From Candidatus Protochlamydia phocaeensis (GTDB lineage Bacteria; Chlamydiota; Chlamydiia; Chlamydiales; Parachlamydiaceae): a stretch of DNA of 64,000 bases. The stretch spans positions 1 through 64,000 of the forward strand of contig NZ_FCNU01000030.1 of the NCBI RefSeq assembly GCF_001545115.1. The letters are read 5' to 3'. The notes under the pieces were generated by a model that saw only the letters and a list, made by a program, of their open reading frames with translations, had not been told where the DNA came from and searched no databases. The position numbers and the translations under genes were made by a program. Of this stretch, positions 36,025-43,778 are shown one piece after another (within the stretch, counting starts at the first letter, position 1; each line of letters opens with the position of its first letter).

Positions 36025-37032
36025 ATGAGAAAAGACTTGATTGTAGCCGGCAATCGCTTCTTGCGCATTCTTTATCAATTCATGACATTGTTTGTCATCA
36101 TGGGCTTATTGACGGGATGCGAATCGCGCAAGATCATTGTCAACGGCTTGGATGAAAAAGAGGCCAATGAAATTCTGGTTTATCTCGCCACAAAAAACAT
36201 CGATGCCGTTAAGGTTCAAGCAGCAGGCGGTGATGCAGGCGGCGGAGGAAAAGCAGTTTTATGGAATATTAGTGTAGAAGCCTCTCAAGCCAATGAAGCC
36301 ATGGCGCTGTTAAATCAGGTTGGGCTTCCCCGTCGAAAAGGGCAAAGCTTATTAGGCATTTTTGCGAACACCTCCCTTGTTCCATCGGGAATGCAAGAAA
36401 AAGTCCGCTATCAAGCCGGATTGGCCGAACAAATTGCCAGCACGATTCGAAAAATTGACGGCATTTTGGATGCCGACGTGCAAATTTCTTTTCCCGAAGA
36501 AGATCCTCTCAATCCAGGTGCAAACAAGCAAAAAATTACAGCCTCTGTCTATGTCAAGCATAATGGAATTCTGGACGATCCCAATGCCCACTTAGTGACC
36601 CGCATTAAGCGTCTTGTGGCAGGCAGTATTAATGGATTGGATTATGACAACGTGACAGTGATTGGAGATCGAGCACGCTATGGCGATACGTTAGGGCTAT
36701 CCATGCCTCTTTCAGAAGAGGAAAAACAGTATGTGAATGTATGGTCCCTCATTATAGCGAAGGAATCCCTTACCCGTTTTCGCATCATCTTCTTTTCTTT
36801 TACCCTTTCTCTTGTTATTCTCTTACTAGCGTTAACTTGGCTGCTTTGGAAGTTTCTCCCCATTCTTAAGCAAGCAGGAGGAATTAAGCAATTGTTCTCT
36901 TTCCATCCCATCCATCCGGAGAATGTAGGAGCTGCGGCTTCCAAAGAAGTGGAAGCTGCGCCTAAAGAGGAGGTTAAGCCGGCTGCAGGTGAAGATAGCG
37001 ATACGGCTAATAAGGGAATTGATGAGACTTAA
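36025..37032 (+). CDS. sctJ: Type III secretion inner-membrane ring lipoprotein SctJ
   Basis: 335 residues. Forms the inner membrane ring of the injectisome. A lipoprotein signal ends in LLTGC (Cys32). The ring-building motif domain follows (IIVNGLDEKEANEILVYLAT; EASQANEAMALLNQVGLPR; YQAGLAEQIASTIRKIDGIL; DADVQISFPEE). A single transmembrane segment lies near 265-285 (LSLVILLLALTWLLWKFLP), followed by an Ala/Glu-rich tail. First gene of the operon, in the same order as Chlamydia CT559 onwards. The tail is longer than in YscJ (about 244 residues), as in other chlamydial SctJ proteins. Confidence 0.95.
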   Translation: MRKDLIVAGNRFLRILYQFMTLFVIMGLLTGCESRKIIVNGLDEKEANEILVYLATKNIDAVKVQAAGGDAGGGGKAVLWNISVEASQANEAMALLNQVGLPRRKGQSLLGIFANTSLVPSGMQEKVRYQAGLAEQIASTIRKIDGILDADVQISFPEEDPLNPGANKQKITASVYVKHNGILDDPNAHLVTRIKRLVAGSINGLDYDNVTVIGDRARYGDTLGLSMPLSEEEKQYVNVWSLIIAKESLTRFRIIFFSFTLSLVILLLALTWLLWKFLPILKQAGGIKQLFSFHPIHPENVGAAASKEVEAAPKEEVKPAAGEDSDTANKGIDET

Positions 37033-37064
37033 TTGTCTACAGCCTATTTAAGAAGAGGAAAGTT

Positions 37065-37907
37065 ATGGATAAAAGAGGCTGGATGATGTTCAAAGTCTTC
37101 ATCAATCGCTACAATCCCAAAGCGGGCGAAACGCTATTGAAATTTCTTCCAGAAGAAGACAGGCGAGTCGCGCTTAGTCAAGATATTCTTTCTTCCGACC
37201 TTGCCCCTCTTCTTTATCAGCCTCATAAGCTATTCGAACGCATGCATTATTCTTGGATCCAGCCTCTGCTGGAGCAATTTCCCGAGCGGCTGCATCCCCT
37301 TGTCACAGCGGCTTTAACGGCTGAGCAAGTGTCGGGCTTAACCGCTTCTCCTCCGCTTGTCAGTGTAGCAGACCCCGTCCGCACCTTTATCATCAATCAG
37401 CTATACACCCTATTGAAGGCGGATGAGCACCTTCCTTTGGAGTATTTGCCAGAGGCCGAATTTTCTCCTTTGGCCAAATGGGACAAAAACAAGCTGATCT
37501 TGCTGATTGATTTATTAGGACTGCATGATTTGGCTTCCGAGGTGCGCCACATTGTCAACAAAAACCATTTAAAAAACATTTATAGCTGCCTATCATCCAA
37601 ACAGCTTTATTACTTAAATGTTTGCCTCCATCAAAAAGAAACCATTATTGCTCCTAAGCTGGGCATTGACCCCTCTAAGAAAGATTGCAAAACCCTCAAG
37701 CGGATTGTTCATCGCCGTGGGCTTTTGCGTTTGGGAAAAGCGCTCTGTGGGCAGCATCCCGATCTAGTCTGGTACATTGCTCATGTGTTAGACATAGGCA
37801 GGGGAAAAATGCTATTAAAGACCTATCAGTCGGACTCTTCCCCGAAGGTCACTCCATTTTTAAAAACGCAAGTCATCAACCTTATGAATTTCCTAAAAAG
37901 CGAGTAG
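37065..37907 (+). CDS. Type III secretion operon protein in SctK position (CT560-like)
   Basis: 280 residues between sctJ and sctL. No strong motif. It is helical and soluble (MLLKTYQSDSSPKV near the end, EHLPLEYLPEAEFSPLAKWD in the middle). Chlamydia has an uncharacterised gene (CT560) at this place, and in Yersinia the place between yscJ and yscL is taken by yscK, a cytoplasmic sorting-platform protein. A SctK-like role is therefore suggested by context only. It lies 32 bases after sctJ and ends 3 bases before sctL, so it is co-transcribed. Confidence 0.8.
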   Translation: MDKRGWMMFKVFINRYNPKAGETLLKFLPEEDRRVALSQDILSSDLAPLLYQPHKLFERMHYSWIQPLLEQFPERLHPLVTAALTAEQVSGLTASPPLVSVADPVRTFIINQLYTLLKADEHLPLEYLPEAEFSPLAKWDKNKLILLIDLLGLHDLASEVRHIVNKNHLKNIYSCLSSKQLYYLNVCLHQKETIIAPKLGIDPSKKDCKTLKRIVHRRGLLRLGKALCGQHPDLVWYIAHVLDIGRGKMLLKTYQSDSSPKVTPFLKTQVINLMNFLKSE

Positions 37908-37910
37908 ACT

Positions 37911-38564
37911 GTGAGCAAAAAGTTTTTTAGCCTCATTTATGGAGACCACATCCACATCGCCCCTAAGACCAAGCATATCCCTGCAGATAATTTTTCCACT
38001 TTATTAGAGGCCGGCGAAGTCCTGGAGCACATTAAACAAGATGCGGAAAAATATCGCATGCAAGTCGCTCAGGAATGCGAAGAGATAAAAGAAAAAGCCC
38101 ACAAAGAAGGCTATGAAGAAGGCTTTGCCAAATGGGCCGAACATCTTGTTAATCTTGAAAAAGAAATTGAATCGGTCCATAAGGAACTGCAGCAACTTGT
38201 CATTCCCGTTGCGCTAAAAGCAGCCCAAAAAATTGTGGGAAGGGAAATTGAGCTTTCAGAAGACGTCATTGTCGATATCGTGGCTGCCAATTTAAAAGCT
38301 GTTGCCCAGCACAAGAAAATCACTATCTATGTCAATAAAAAAGATTTAGAGATTCTAGAGAAAAATAAGCCGCGCCTCCGGGATTTGTTTGAAAGCTTAG
38401 AAAGCTTGTCCATTCGCCCGCGCGATGATGTTGCCCCTGGCGGCTGTGTGATTGAAACAGAAATCGGCATTATCAACGCCCAGTTGGAACACCGCTGGCG
38501 CGTTTTAGAAAAAGCATTCGAGAAATTGGCCAAAAATAATATTGAGCCTGCAAAAAGCAGCTAA
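37911..38564 (+). CDS. sctL: Type III secretion stator protein SctL
   Basis: 217 residues of the FliH/YscL/V-ATPase E family. It links the ATPase SctN to the cytoplasmic sorting platform. It starts at GTG 37911 only three bases after the previous stop codon. Residues 35-100 form a charged coiled coil (LEHIKQDAEKYRMQVAQECE). The C-terminal domain shows VALKAAQKIVGREIELSED and IRPRDDVAPGGCVIETEIGI, typical of this family. Corresponds to CT561. Confidence 0.94.
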   Translation: MSKKFFSLIYGDHIHIAPKTKHIPADNFSTLLEAGEVLEHIKQDAEKYRMQVAQECEEIKEKAHKEGYEEGFAKWAEHLVNLEKEIESVHKELQQLVIPVALKAAQKIVGREIELSEDVIVDIVAANLKAVAQHKKITIYVNKKDLEILEKNKPRLRDLFESLESLSIRPRDDVAPGGCVIETEIGIINAQLEHRWRVLEKAFEKLAKNNIEPAKSS

Positions 38565-38572
38565 GGTGTCAT

Positions 38573-39589
38573 ATGTATCTATCCAAGCTTTGTTCTTTTA
38601 AATCAGCTTTCTGTCTGCTAGCTATTTTGGCCGTTCTCAGCCTGGCTCCCGACTCCCTTTATTCTCAAGCCACCTCGACGCCAGCTGCTAACGCCTCTTC
38701 CACCAATGCTGCTTCGACCAATCCTTCAACTCCGGCAACTGCATCCCCATCGGCACCAACTTCAGCGTCGCGATCGACGACCAGCACGACCCCTTCTGTC
38801 ATTAAGCCTTTAAAACCAATTCCAAGGCCTCCCGCTCCGGCTTATCCTCCCAAGAAGCCGACACTGACCCCCGAACAAGAGTCCTACCAAGCCTCGGAAG
38901 CGGTTGCATCCAACTTCAAACGGCCTTCGCTTGTGACACAGGCGGTCATGCTGACGCTCTTGTCGCTTATGCCGTTCATCATTATGATTTTGACTTCTTT
39001 CTTAAAGATTGTCATTGTCCTTTCTCTTTTGCGAACAGCGCTAGGCGTTCAACAAGCGCCCCCAAACCAAATCATCAACGGCGTGGCCTTTTTGATCAGC
39101 TTATTTATCATGTATCCCACCGCCATCAAAATGTATGATGCAGCGCAAACCGTTATCAACCAATCCCAAGTGCCGGACTCTCTTCTTTCACCTGCTTCCT
39201 CCACCTATGTCATCGACGTAGCCGCTGCGGCAGCCGGACCCATGAAAGATTACTTAAAGAGAAATAGTTCGCCCAGGCACCAAGCGCTCTTTTATCGCTT
39301 GGTCTACCGCGGGCTGCCAGACGATTACCGCGCCACCTTAAAGCCAGATGATATCATCGTATTAGTCCCTTCCTATATCACTGGGCAGTTAAAAGACGCA
39401 TTTGAAATCGGCGTTTTGATCTACATCCCCTTCTTTGTCATCGACCTTGTGACCTCCAATATTTTATTGGCGATGGGGATGATGATGCTTTCTCCCGTTA
39501 CGATCTCCATGCCATTAAAACTCTTCTTATTAGTGATGCTAGATGGATGGACGATTCTCATTGAAGGGCTAGTCAAAACATTCCAATAA
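38573..39589 (+). CDS. sctR: Type III secretion export-gate protein SctR with long Ser/Thr/Pro N-terminal extension
   Basis: 338 residues. The FliP/YscR core lies at about residues 120-338 (LTLLSLMPFIIMILTSFLKI, VLSLLRTALGVQQAPPNQII, FVIDLVTSNILLAMGMMMLS). It forms the export gate with SctS and SctT. The N-terminus has a signal-like segment (CLLAILAVLSLAPDSLYS), then about 70 residues dominated by Ser, Thr, Ala and Pro. YscR has 217 residues, so the extension is large. It lies 8 bases after sctL with an AAGGTG site. Corresponds to CT562. Confidence 0.95.
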   Translation: MYLSKLCSFKSAFCLLAILAVLSLAPDSLYSQATSTPAANASSTNAASTNPSTPATASPSAPTSASRSTTSTTPSVIKPLKPIPRPPAPAYPPKKPTLTPEQESYQASEAVASNFKRPSLVTQAVMLTLLSLMPFIIMILTSFLKIVIVLSLLRTALGVQQAPPNQIINGVAFLISLFIMYPTAIKMYDAAQTVINQSQVPDSLLSPASSTYVIDVAAAAAGPMKDYLKRNSSPRHQALFYRLVYRGLPDDYRATLKPDDIIVLVPSYITGQLKDAFEIGVLIYIPFFVIDLVTSNILLAMGMMMLSPVTISMPLKLFLLVMLDGWTILIEGLVKTFQ

Positions 39590-39602
39590 GGGGCTTTACA
39601 CC

Positions 39603-39887
39603 ATGTTTCAATCACAAGTCATTCAGCTCGCTTACCAAGGGATGCTACTGATTCTAATTCTTTCCGCTCCCCCCATCTTAGTCAGCATGTTCTTTGGAAT
39701 TATTGTCGCCATTTTTCAGGCGGCCACGCAAATTCAGGAACAAACGCTCTCTTTCACCATTAAGCTGGTGGCCGTGACGTTGACCTTGATGTTTTTGGGA
39801 GGATGGCTGGGATCGCAAATTATGTCTTTTGCCAATGATATTTTCGTAAATTTTCCTCAATGGAGTGTGCTTAGCAGCAAAAACTAG
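39603..39887 (+). CDS. sctS: Type III secretion export-gate protein SctS
   Basis: 94 residues of the FliQ/YscS family with two membrane helices (LLILILSAPPILVSMFFGII and VAVTLTLMFLGGWLGSQIM). Conserved AIFQAATQIQEQTLSF links them. It joins SctR and SctT in the export gate. Full length for the family. It lies 13 bases after sctR. Corresponds to CT563. Confidence 0.95.
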   Translation: MFQSQVIQLAYQGMLLILILSAPPILVSMFFGIIVAIFQAATQIQEQTLSFTIKLVAVTLTLMFLGGWLGSQIMSFANDIFVNFPQWSVLSSKN

Positions 39888-39919
39888 GCGCAAGAAGGCA
39901 AGAATAAGGCAGCTTTCTT

Positions 39920-40762
39920 ATGACAGAAGACTATGTTTCTCTGTACATCAATACAGCATTTTCTCTTAATGATCCGTTGGCGTTCTTCGGCCTATTCTTT
40001 CTTTTTTTGGGCAGAATGCTGCCCATTATAGCCTTGGCTCCCTTTTTCGGCGCGCGCGTCCTTCCCCATCCCGTCAAAGTCGCCTTGGGCATTTCTTTTT
40101 TTGCCATTTTTTTTCCCCAGCTTATCTTTGTCACGACGACTCCGCTTGACTTCAATCTGTGGCTGGTCCTTTATTTGATCAAAGAGATTTTTGTGGGCAT
40201 TCTCATCGGCTATATGATCAGCCTTCCCTTTATTATTGTGCAAAACGCAGGGATTCTCATCGACCACCAACGCGGAGCCTCCAGCTTGATGGTCAACGAC
40301 CCGACGATCCAAAACCAGTCCTCTCCTCTCGGCACCCTTTTTAACCTCGTCCTCATCTACCTCTTTTTCATGATCGACGGCCCTTTCGTCGTATTGGACA
40401 TCGTTTCCCAATCGTACAATTACCTCCCTCCCGATAAGTTCATCAACGGCAGTTTCTTCGACTTCAATTCGAAATATTTTACCGATATTATGGGCATCAT
40501 GGGCAAAGTCATGATTTCCAGCACCCAGCTGGCAGCTCCTGCCCTCATCATCATTTTGATGACAGATTTTTTTCTGGGAATCGCCAATCGCTTGGCTCCC
40601 CAAGTCCAAATCACCTTTTTGGGCATGCCCCTCAAATCTTTATTGGCGCTGGCCATTGTCTTCTTCGGCTGGCAGCTATTCACCAAGCAACTTGTCGACG
40701 ACAGCTATACCTGGCTCAATTACCTCTACTTGCTTATCCAGCAGTTCCAGCCGGCTACTTAA
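39920..40762 (+). CDS. sctT: Type III secretion export-gate protein SctT
   Basis: 280 residues, FliR/YscT family, with about seven hydrophobic segments. Typical parts are LGRMLPIIALAPFFGARVLP, LIKEIFVGILIGYMISLPFI, the loop IDHQRGASSLMVNDPTIQNQ and FFLGIANRLAPQVQITFLGM. Last gene of the sctJ-(K)-L-R-S-T operon, corresponding to CT564. No clear hairpin terminator follows; an AT-rich spacer separates it from the next gene. Confidence 0.95.
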   Translation: MTEDYVSLYINTAFSLNDPLAFFGLFFLFLGRMLPIIALAPFFGARVLPHPVKVALGISFFAIFFPQLIFVTTTPLDFNLWLVLYLIKEIFVGILIGYMISLPFIIVQNAGILIDHQRGASSLMVNDPTIQNQSSPLGTLFNLVLIYLFFMIDGPFVVLDIVSQSYNYLPPDKFINGSFFDFNSKYFTDIMGIMGKVMISSTQLAAPALIIILMTDFFLGIANRLAPQVQITFLGMPLKSLLALAIVFFGWQLFTKQLVDDSYTWLNYLYLLIQQFQPAT

Positions 40763-40971
40763 GAAGCCCCTCTCTGTTTCCGAAATAGCCGGATTATCTA
40801 AGGGATTTTCAACAGGCAGCAAACAGGCCTATTTAATTTTATAACGAACTTCAAAAATATTTTAAAAATCAAAACAGCTTAAACTAAAACTAAAATTAAA
40901 TTGATTTAATCAAATAACTTAACTATATTTTTTATCGCTAATTTTTATTATTTAAATAAAAGGAATTCAAT

Positions 40972-41682
40972 ATGGTCGCTCCTGCTCATAATTTATCCGG
41001 CCTGTCAGCTGAATTTTGGCAGCTCCTTGATGGACAATTGGATATGCAAACTATCCTAAATCTGCATGCCACTTGCCACAAAGGGCGAAAAGTTATCAAT
41101 CCCCACTTTATCCTGGCCCAGCAAGTATCTGAATTAGCCCGAAAAGCGAATCTGTCTTCTTCTCAAGGTTATTGCTCAAAGAATTCCCAGCGCGTCTATG
41201 CACTTATTCAAAAGGAAGGGATTCAGAAATATATGCAAGGCTTCATCCAAGAAGATTGTACGCTTGATGCAGCCAAAAGAGATCTGCAAGCGCAGTATAA
41301 TCGATTGCAATGGACGGAAAAAAAAGAACTGTCTCCGGTTTCATTAAAGCATATCTATGGCACTGTAAAAGCGATTGCAAGCATCAAAGCCGATTATCAG
41401 CTCGCTAAAAAAGTTGCTGAGGCGGCCAGCGGAGTCTCCTTATTGGAACAGCACTATTTATCAAATGATGTGGATACTGTTTACGACCATATTAAATCAA
41501 ATGGGTTGGATAACTACATTCAGAAATTGTCCCTGGAACTGTTTTGTTCAAGAGGAACGGACTATGAAGAGAGCCAAAATATTTTTAACAAAATTGGCTA
41601 TCAATACGAAACGCGTTGGGATGGCTACAGCCATCAATGCCAAATCAAAAAATTAACTCTGCCGTCCTTGGCCGATCTCTAA
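40972..41682 (+). CDS. Hypothetical protein with F-box-like N-terminus (candidate effector)
   Basis: 236 residues with a good ribosome binding site (AAAGGAATTCAAT). Residues 8-45 (LSGLSAEFWQLLDGQLDMQT, then ILNLHATCHKGRKV) follow the F-box spacing: LP/LS-x-E-hW-x-x-h-x-x-x-L-x-x-x-x-hh-x-L-x-x-x-C. Eukaryotic-type F-boxes bind Skp1 and are known in some amoeba symbionts. The rest is helical with no repeat domain seen. It has no signal peptide and lies next to the type III operon, so injection into the host is possible (inference). F-box calls from pattern alone are weak. Confidence 0.55.
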   Translation: MVAPAHNLSGLSAEFWQLLDGQLDMQTILNLHATCHKGRKVINPHFILAQQVSELARKANLSSSQGYCSKNSQRVYALIQKEGIQKYMQGFIQEDCTLDAAKRDLQAQYNRLQWTEKKELSPVSLKHIYGTVKAIASIKADYQLAKKVAEAASGVSLLEQHYLSNDVDTVYDHIKSNGLDNYIQKLSLELFCSRGTDYEESQNIFNKIGYQYETRWDGYSHQCQIKKLTLPSLADL

Positions 41683-41727
41683 AGAGATCAGCCAAGAAAG
41701 CTTTACCTCTCTTTCAGAGAGGTAAAG
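41671..41727 (+). terminator. Hairpins at the end of the F-box-like gene
   Basis: TTGGC-GATCTC / GAGATC-GCCAA spans the stop codon (41671-41696 region), and a perfect 12-bp stem CTTTACCTCTCT / AGAGAGGTAAAG with a 3-base loop follows at 41701-41727. T-tracts are absent, so termination is likely but not classical. Confidence 0.5.
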
Positions 41728-42028
41728 GAGATAGGTGAGCGCACTTGTTCGTCCAATAAAAAGCACGCTTGCTCATAGCCAGTAAAAAACTCTAATCGCT
41801 TGGATTCGATTTCTTTTCCCTTCTAGGAGAAAATAATCTCGCCTACAAGCGATTAGCAGTTTCAAGACATCTTTTCAGACTTCCTTGAATTTACTAAACC
41901 TATAAATTTAATTTAAATTATTTTTTATTTAATGCTTATTTTATCTTTATCAGGTAAAATTAACTCTATTATTAATTCAAACGAATACAATTGTTAGTAA
42001 TTCAAATTAATAAATAAGGAGGATAAGA
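41728..42028. other. Spacer with diverged dispersed repeat
   Basis: 41807-41870 contains TTTCTTTTCCCTTCTAGGAG and later GCGATTAGCAGTTTCAAGAC, a diverged copy of the dispersed hairpin repeat (compare 34361-34425). The remainder is AT-rich and should hold the promoter of the gene at 42029. Confidence 0.45.
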
Positions 42029-42772
42029 ATGCTAAAAAAACAGCTATTATATATGGGAATGGGCTTAATGGCCTTATCGCTCTTGTCTTCTTGGAATTTG
42101 CCTGCTGCCGTTTCCCGGCAATACACCGTCCAACCCTATAATGAAGACACCCTCAACGAGCTGAAAAGCAAAGCCGAGAAAAAGAAGCAAAAGCAGAAAC
42201 AAGCCGCCCGAGACAAACTGGACCGGGCGCGCTTTGCCCATCTGGCCCACTACAAGAACAAGCTCGCCCGCTTTGCCGAGCGCGACGGCTTTATTTGGTT
42301 TTATGACAAAGAAAATAAGTACACATTTTTCCTGGGCAATTTCTATCCGGCTTCTGTGAAGCTGTGGAATATGGAGTTCTCCTGCTCGGAAGCGGCTTTT
42401 CAAGCTGCCAAATTTTTGCACAAGCCTGCCTTAGCCGCTCGCTTTACGCGCTTGAATGGAGAAGACGCCTGGAAGCTGGCCCAAAGGCATAGCTACGAGC
42501 AGCGCGACGATTGGTATAAGCTGCGGGATGCCATCATGCTGGAAGTGCTGAGGGCCAAGTTTCAGCAGCACCCGCAGCTCAACGAGCTATTGCTAGCCAC
42601 AGGGGATGCCTATTTAGTTGAACACACCGACCGGGATGCCTACTGGGCAGATGGAGGAGACGGCAAGGGGAAAAACCGCTTGGGACAGCTTCTCATGCAA
42701 GTAAGAGCTGAAAAAGGAGGCGTCGGACCCGTCTCTAAGCCCTCCAAGTATAGAAAATTTGCTGCTGAGTAG
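42029..42772 (+). CDS. Exported NADAR-family (YbiA-like) protein
   Basis: 247 residues with a strong AAGGAGG site. A signal peptide-like start (LLYMGMGLMALSLLSSWNLP) is followed by a Lys/Gln-rich linker (residues 45-65) and a NADAR domain from about 85 to 230: FYDKENKYTFFLGNFYPASV, FSCSEAAFQAAKFL, AIMLEVLRAKFQQHPQLNEL and the glycine-rich YWADGGDGKGKNRLGQLLM. NADAR enzymes are N-glycosidases linked to ADP-ribose/riboflavin intermediates; recent work assigns some to removal of ADP-ribose from guanine. Normal NADAR proteins of about 160 residues are cytosolic. An export signal here is unusual and could mean action in the periplasm or host (inference). Confidence 0.8.
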   Translation: MLKKQLLYMGMGLMALSLLSSWNLPAAVSRQYTVQPYNEDTLNELKSKAEKKKQKQKQAARDKLDRARFAHLAHYKNKLARFAERDGFIWFYDKENKYTFFLGNFYPASVKLWNMEFSCSEAAFQAAKFLHKPALAARFTRLNGEDAWKLAQRHSYEQRDDWYKLRDAIMLEVLRAKFQQHPQLNELLLATGDAYLVEHTDRDAYWADGGDGKGKNRLGQLLMQVRAEKGGVGPVSKPSKYRKFAAE

Positions 42773-42836
42773 CCGGGCAATTGAGCATTTCTTGAGGTTA
42801 TTTATTAGAGGGATTTTGAATGCCTAATGGATTCAA

Positions 42837-43772
42837 TTACCCCTCTCCCGCCCGTAATAGCCGCTCGGCAATGGTTTCCCATAATCCCTCGCGCGGAAAA
42901 TCCATATCGACCCAGGCGACTCTAGCTCCCTCGAAATCGAGCTGCCGCAGCGCTTGATAGAGATTGACCGCCACTTCTTCCGCATCTAAGAGAGACCCCA
43001 GATAAAGCACGCGGCTATGAAGCGGATAGGAGCGTTCCTTGAATCCCAAGATAAAAGGAGCCCCTTCCATCTGTTCGCGGTCGCCCAAAATGAGCTTAGC
43101 GCGCGGAGCATAATGGCGGAATAATTGCCCGGGGCACAGCGGCTGCTCGTGCTTGAAGGCCTTCAGGTTTTCGGGCTGATAACCCAAAACGAGCGCAAAA
43201 ACAGCCGGAGCAAGCGCTCCTAGCCTTACGACAACCCAGCGCGGATGTTGATAATACAAAATAGTGGATTCCACCCCTTTGTCGCATCCGCCTCCATCCA
43301 AAACGGGAAAATCGCGACCGAAATCCTCTTCTACGTGCTCAGGCCTCGTTGCCGAAGGCTTACCCGATAAATTAGCCGAAGGCATGACTAAAGGCCCCGT
43401 TTCTTTTAGCACTTCTAAAGCTAATGGATGTTGGGGCATGCGAAAGCCCGCTGTCGGCAAGCCGGAACGCACAGAAGCGGGGACGCGCTCAGGCTGAATG
43501 GGAACAATCAAGGTGAGGGGTCCCGGCCAAAAAGCCTCGGCCAATTCTTTGAAGTGAGGCGGCAGCTCTTTGGAACAGTCCACAACCGTTTTAATATCGG
43601 CCACATGAATAATTAAGGGATTCGTCGACGGCCTGCCTTTAATTTGAAAGATCTGCTCGATGGCTACCGGTTGGTCCAAGCAGGCAGCAAGCCCGTAAAC
43701 CGTTTCTGTCGGCATCGCTACGACTTGGCCGGATCGGAGTAATTGGATCGCTTGTTTGACTGAAACGCGCAT
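42837..43772 (-). CDS. tsaC: Threonylcarbamoyl-AMP synthase (Sua5/YrdC type)
   Basis: 311 residues. Makes threonylcarbamoyl-AMP for the t6A37 modification of ANN-decoding tRNAs. The YrdC domain spans residues 1-190 (QLLRSGQVVAMPTETVYGLA, QIFQIKGRPSTNPLIIHVAD, GPLTLIVPIQ, PLVMPSANLSGKPSATRPEH). The linker PGQLFRHYAPRAKL and the smaller C-terminal Sua5 domain show it is the long Sua5 form rather than the short TsaC form. It is 6 bases downstream of sufS on the same strand, so it probably belongs to the suf transcript. Confidence 0.93.
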   Translation of the reverse strand: MRVSVKQAIQLLRSGQVVAMPTETVYGLAACLDQPVAIEQIFQIKGRPSTNPLIIHVADIKTVVDCSKELPPHFKELAEAFWPGPLTLIVPIQPERVPASVRSGLPTAGFRMPQHPLALEVLKETGPLVMPSANLSGKPSATRPEHVEEDFGRDFPVLDGGGCDKGVESTILYYQHPRWVVVRLGALAPAVFALVLGYQPENLKAFKHEQPLCPGQLFRHYAPRAKLILGDREQMEGAPFILGFKERSYPLHSRVLYLGSLLDAEEVAVNLYQALRQLDFEGARVAWVDMDFPREGLWETIAERLLRAGEG

Positions 43773-43778
43773 GTGATT

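Noticed and set aside
39992..40609. 205-codon minus-strand frame opposite sctT
   Set aside because: Lies inside a certain gene; the composition (Asp/His/Lys-rich) is what a reversed membrane-protein gene gives. No start signal.
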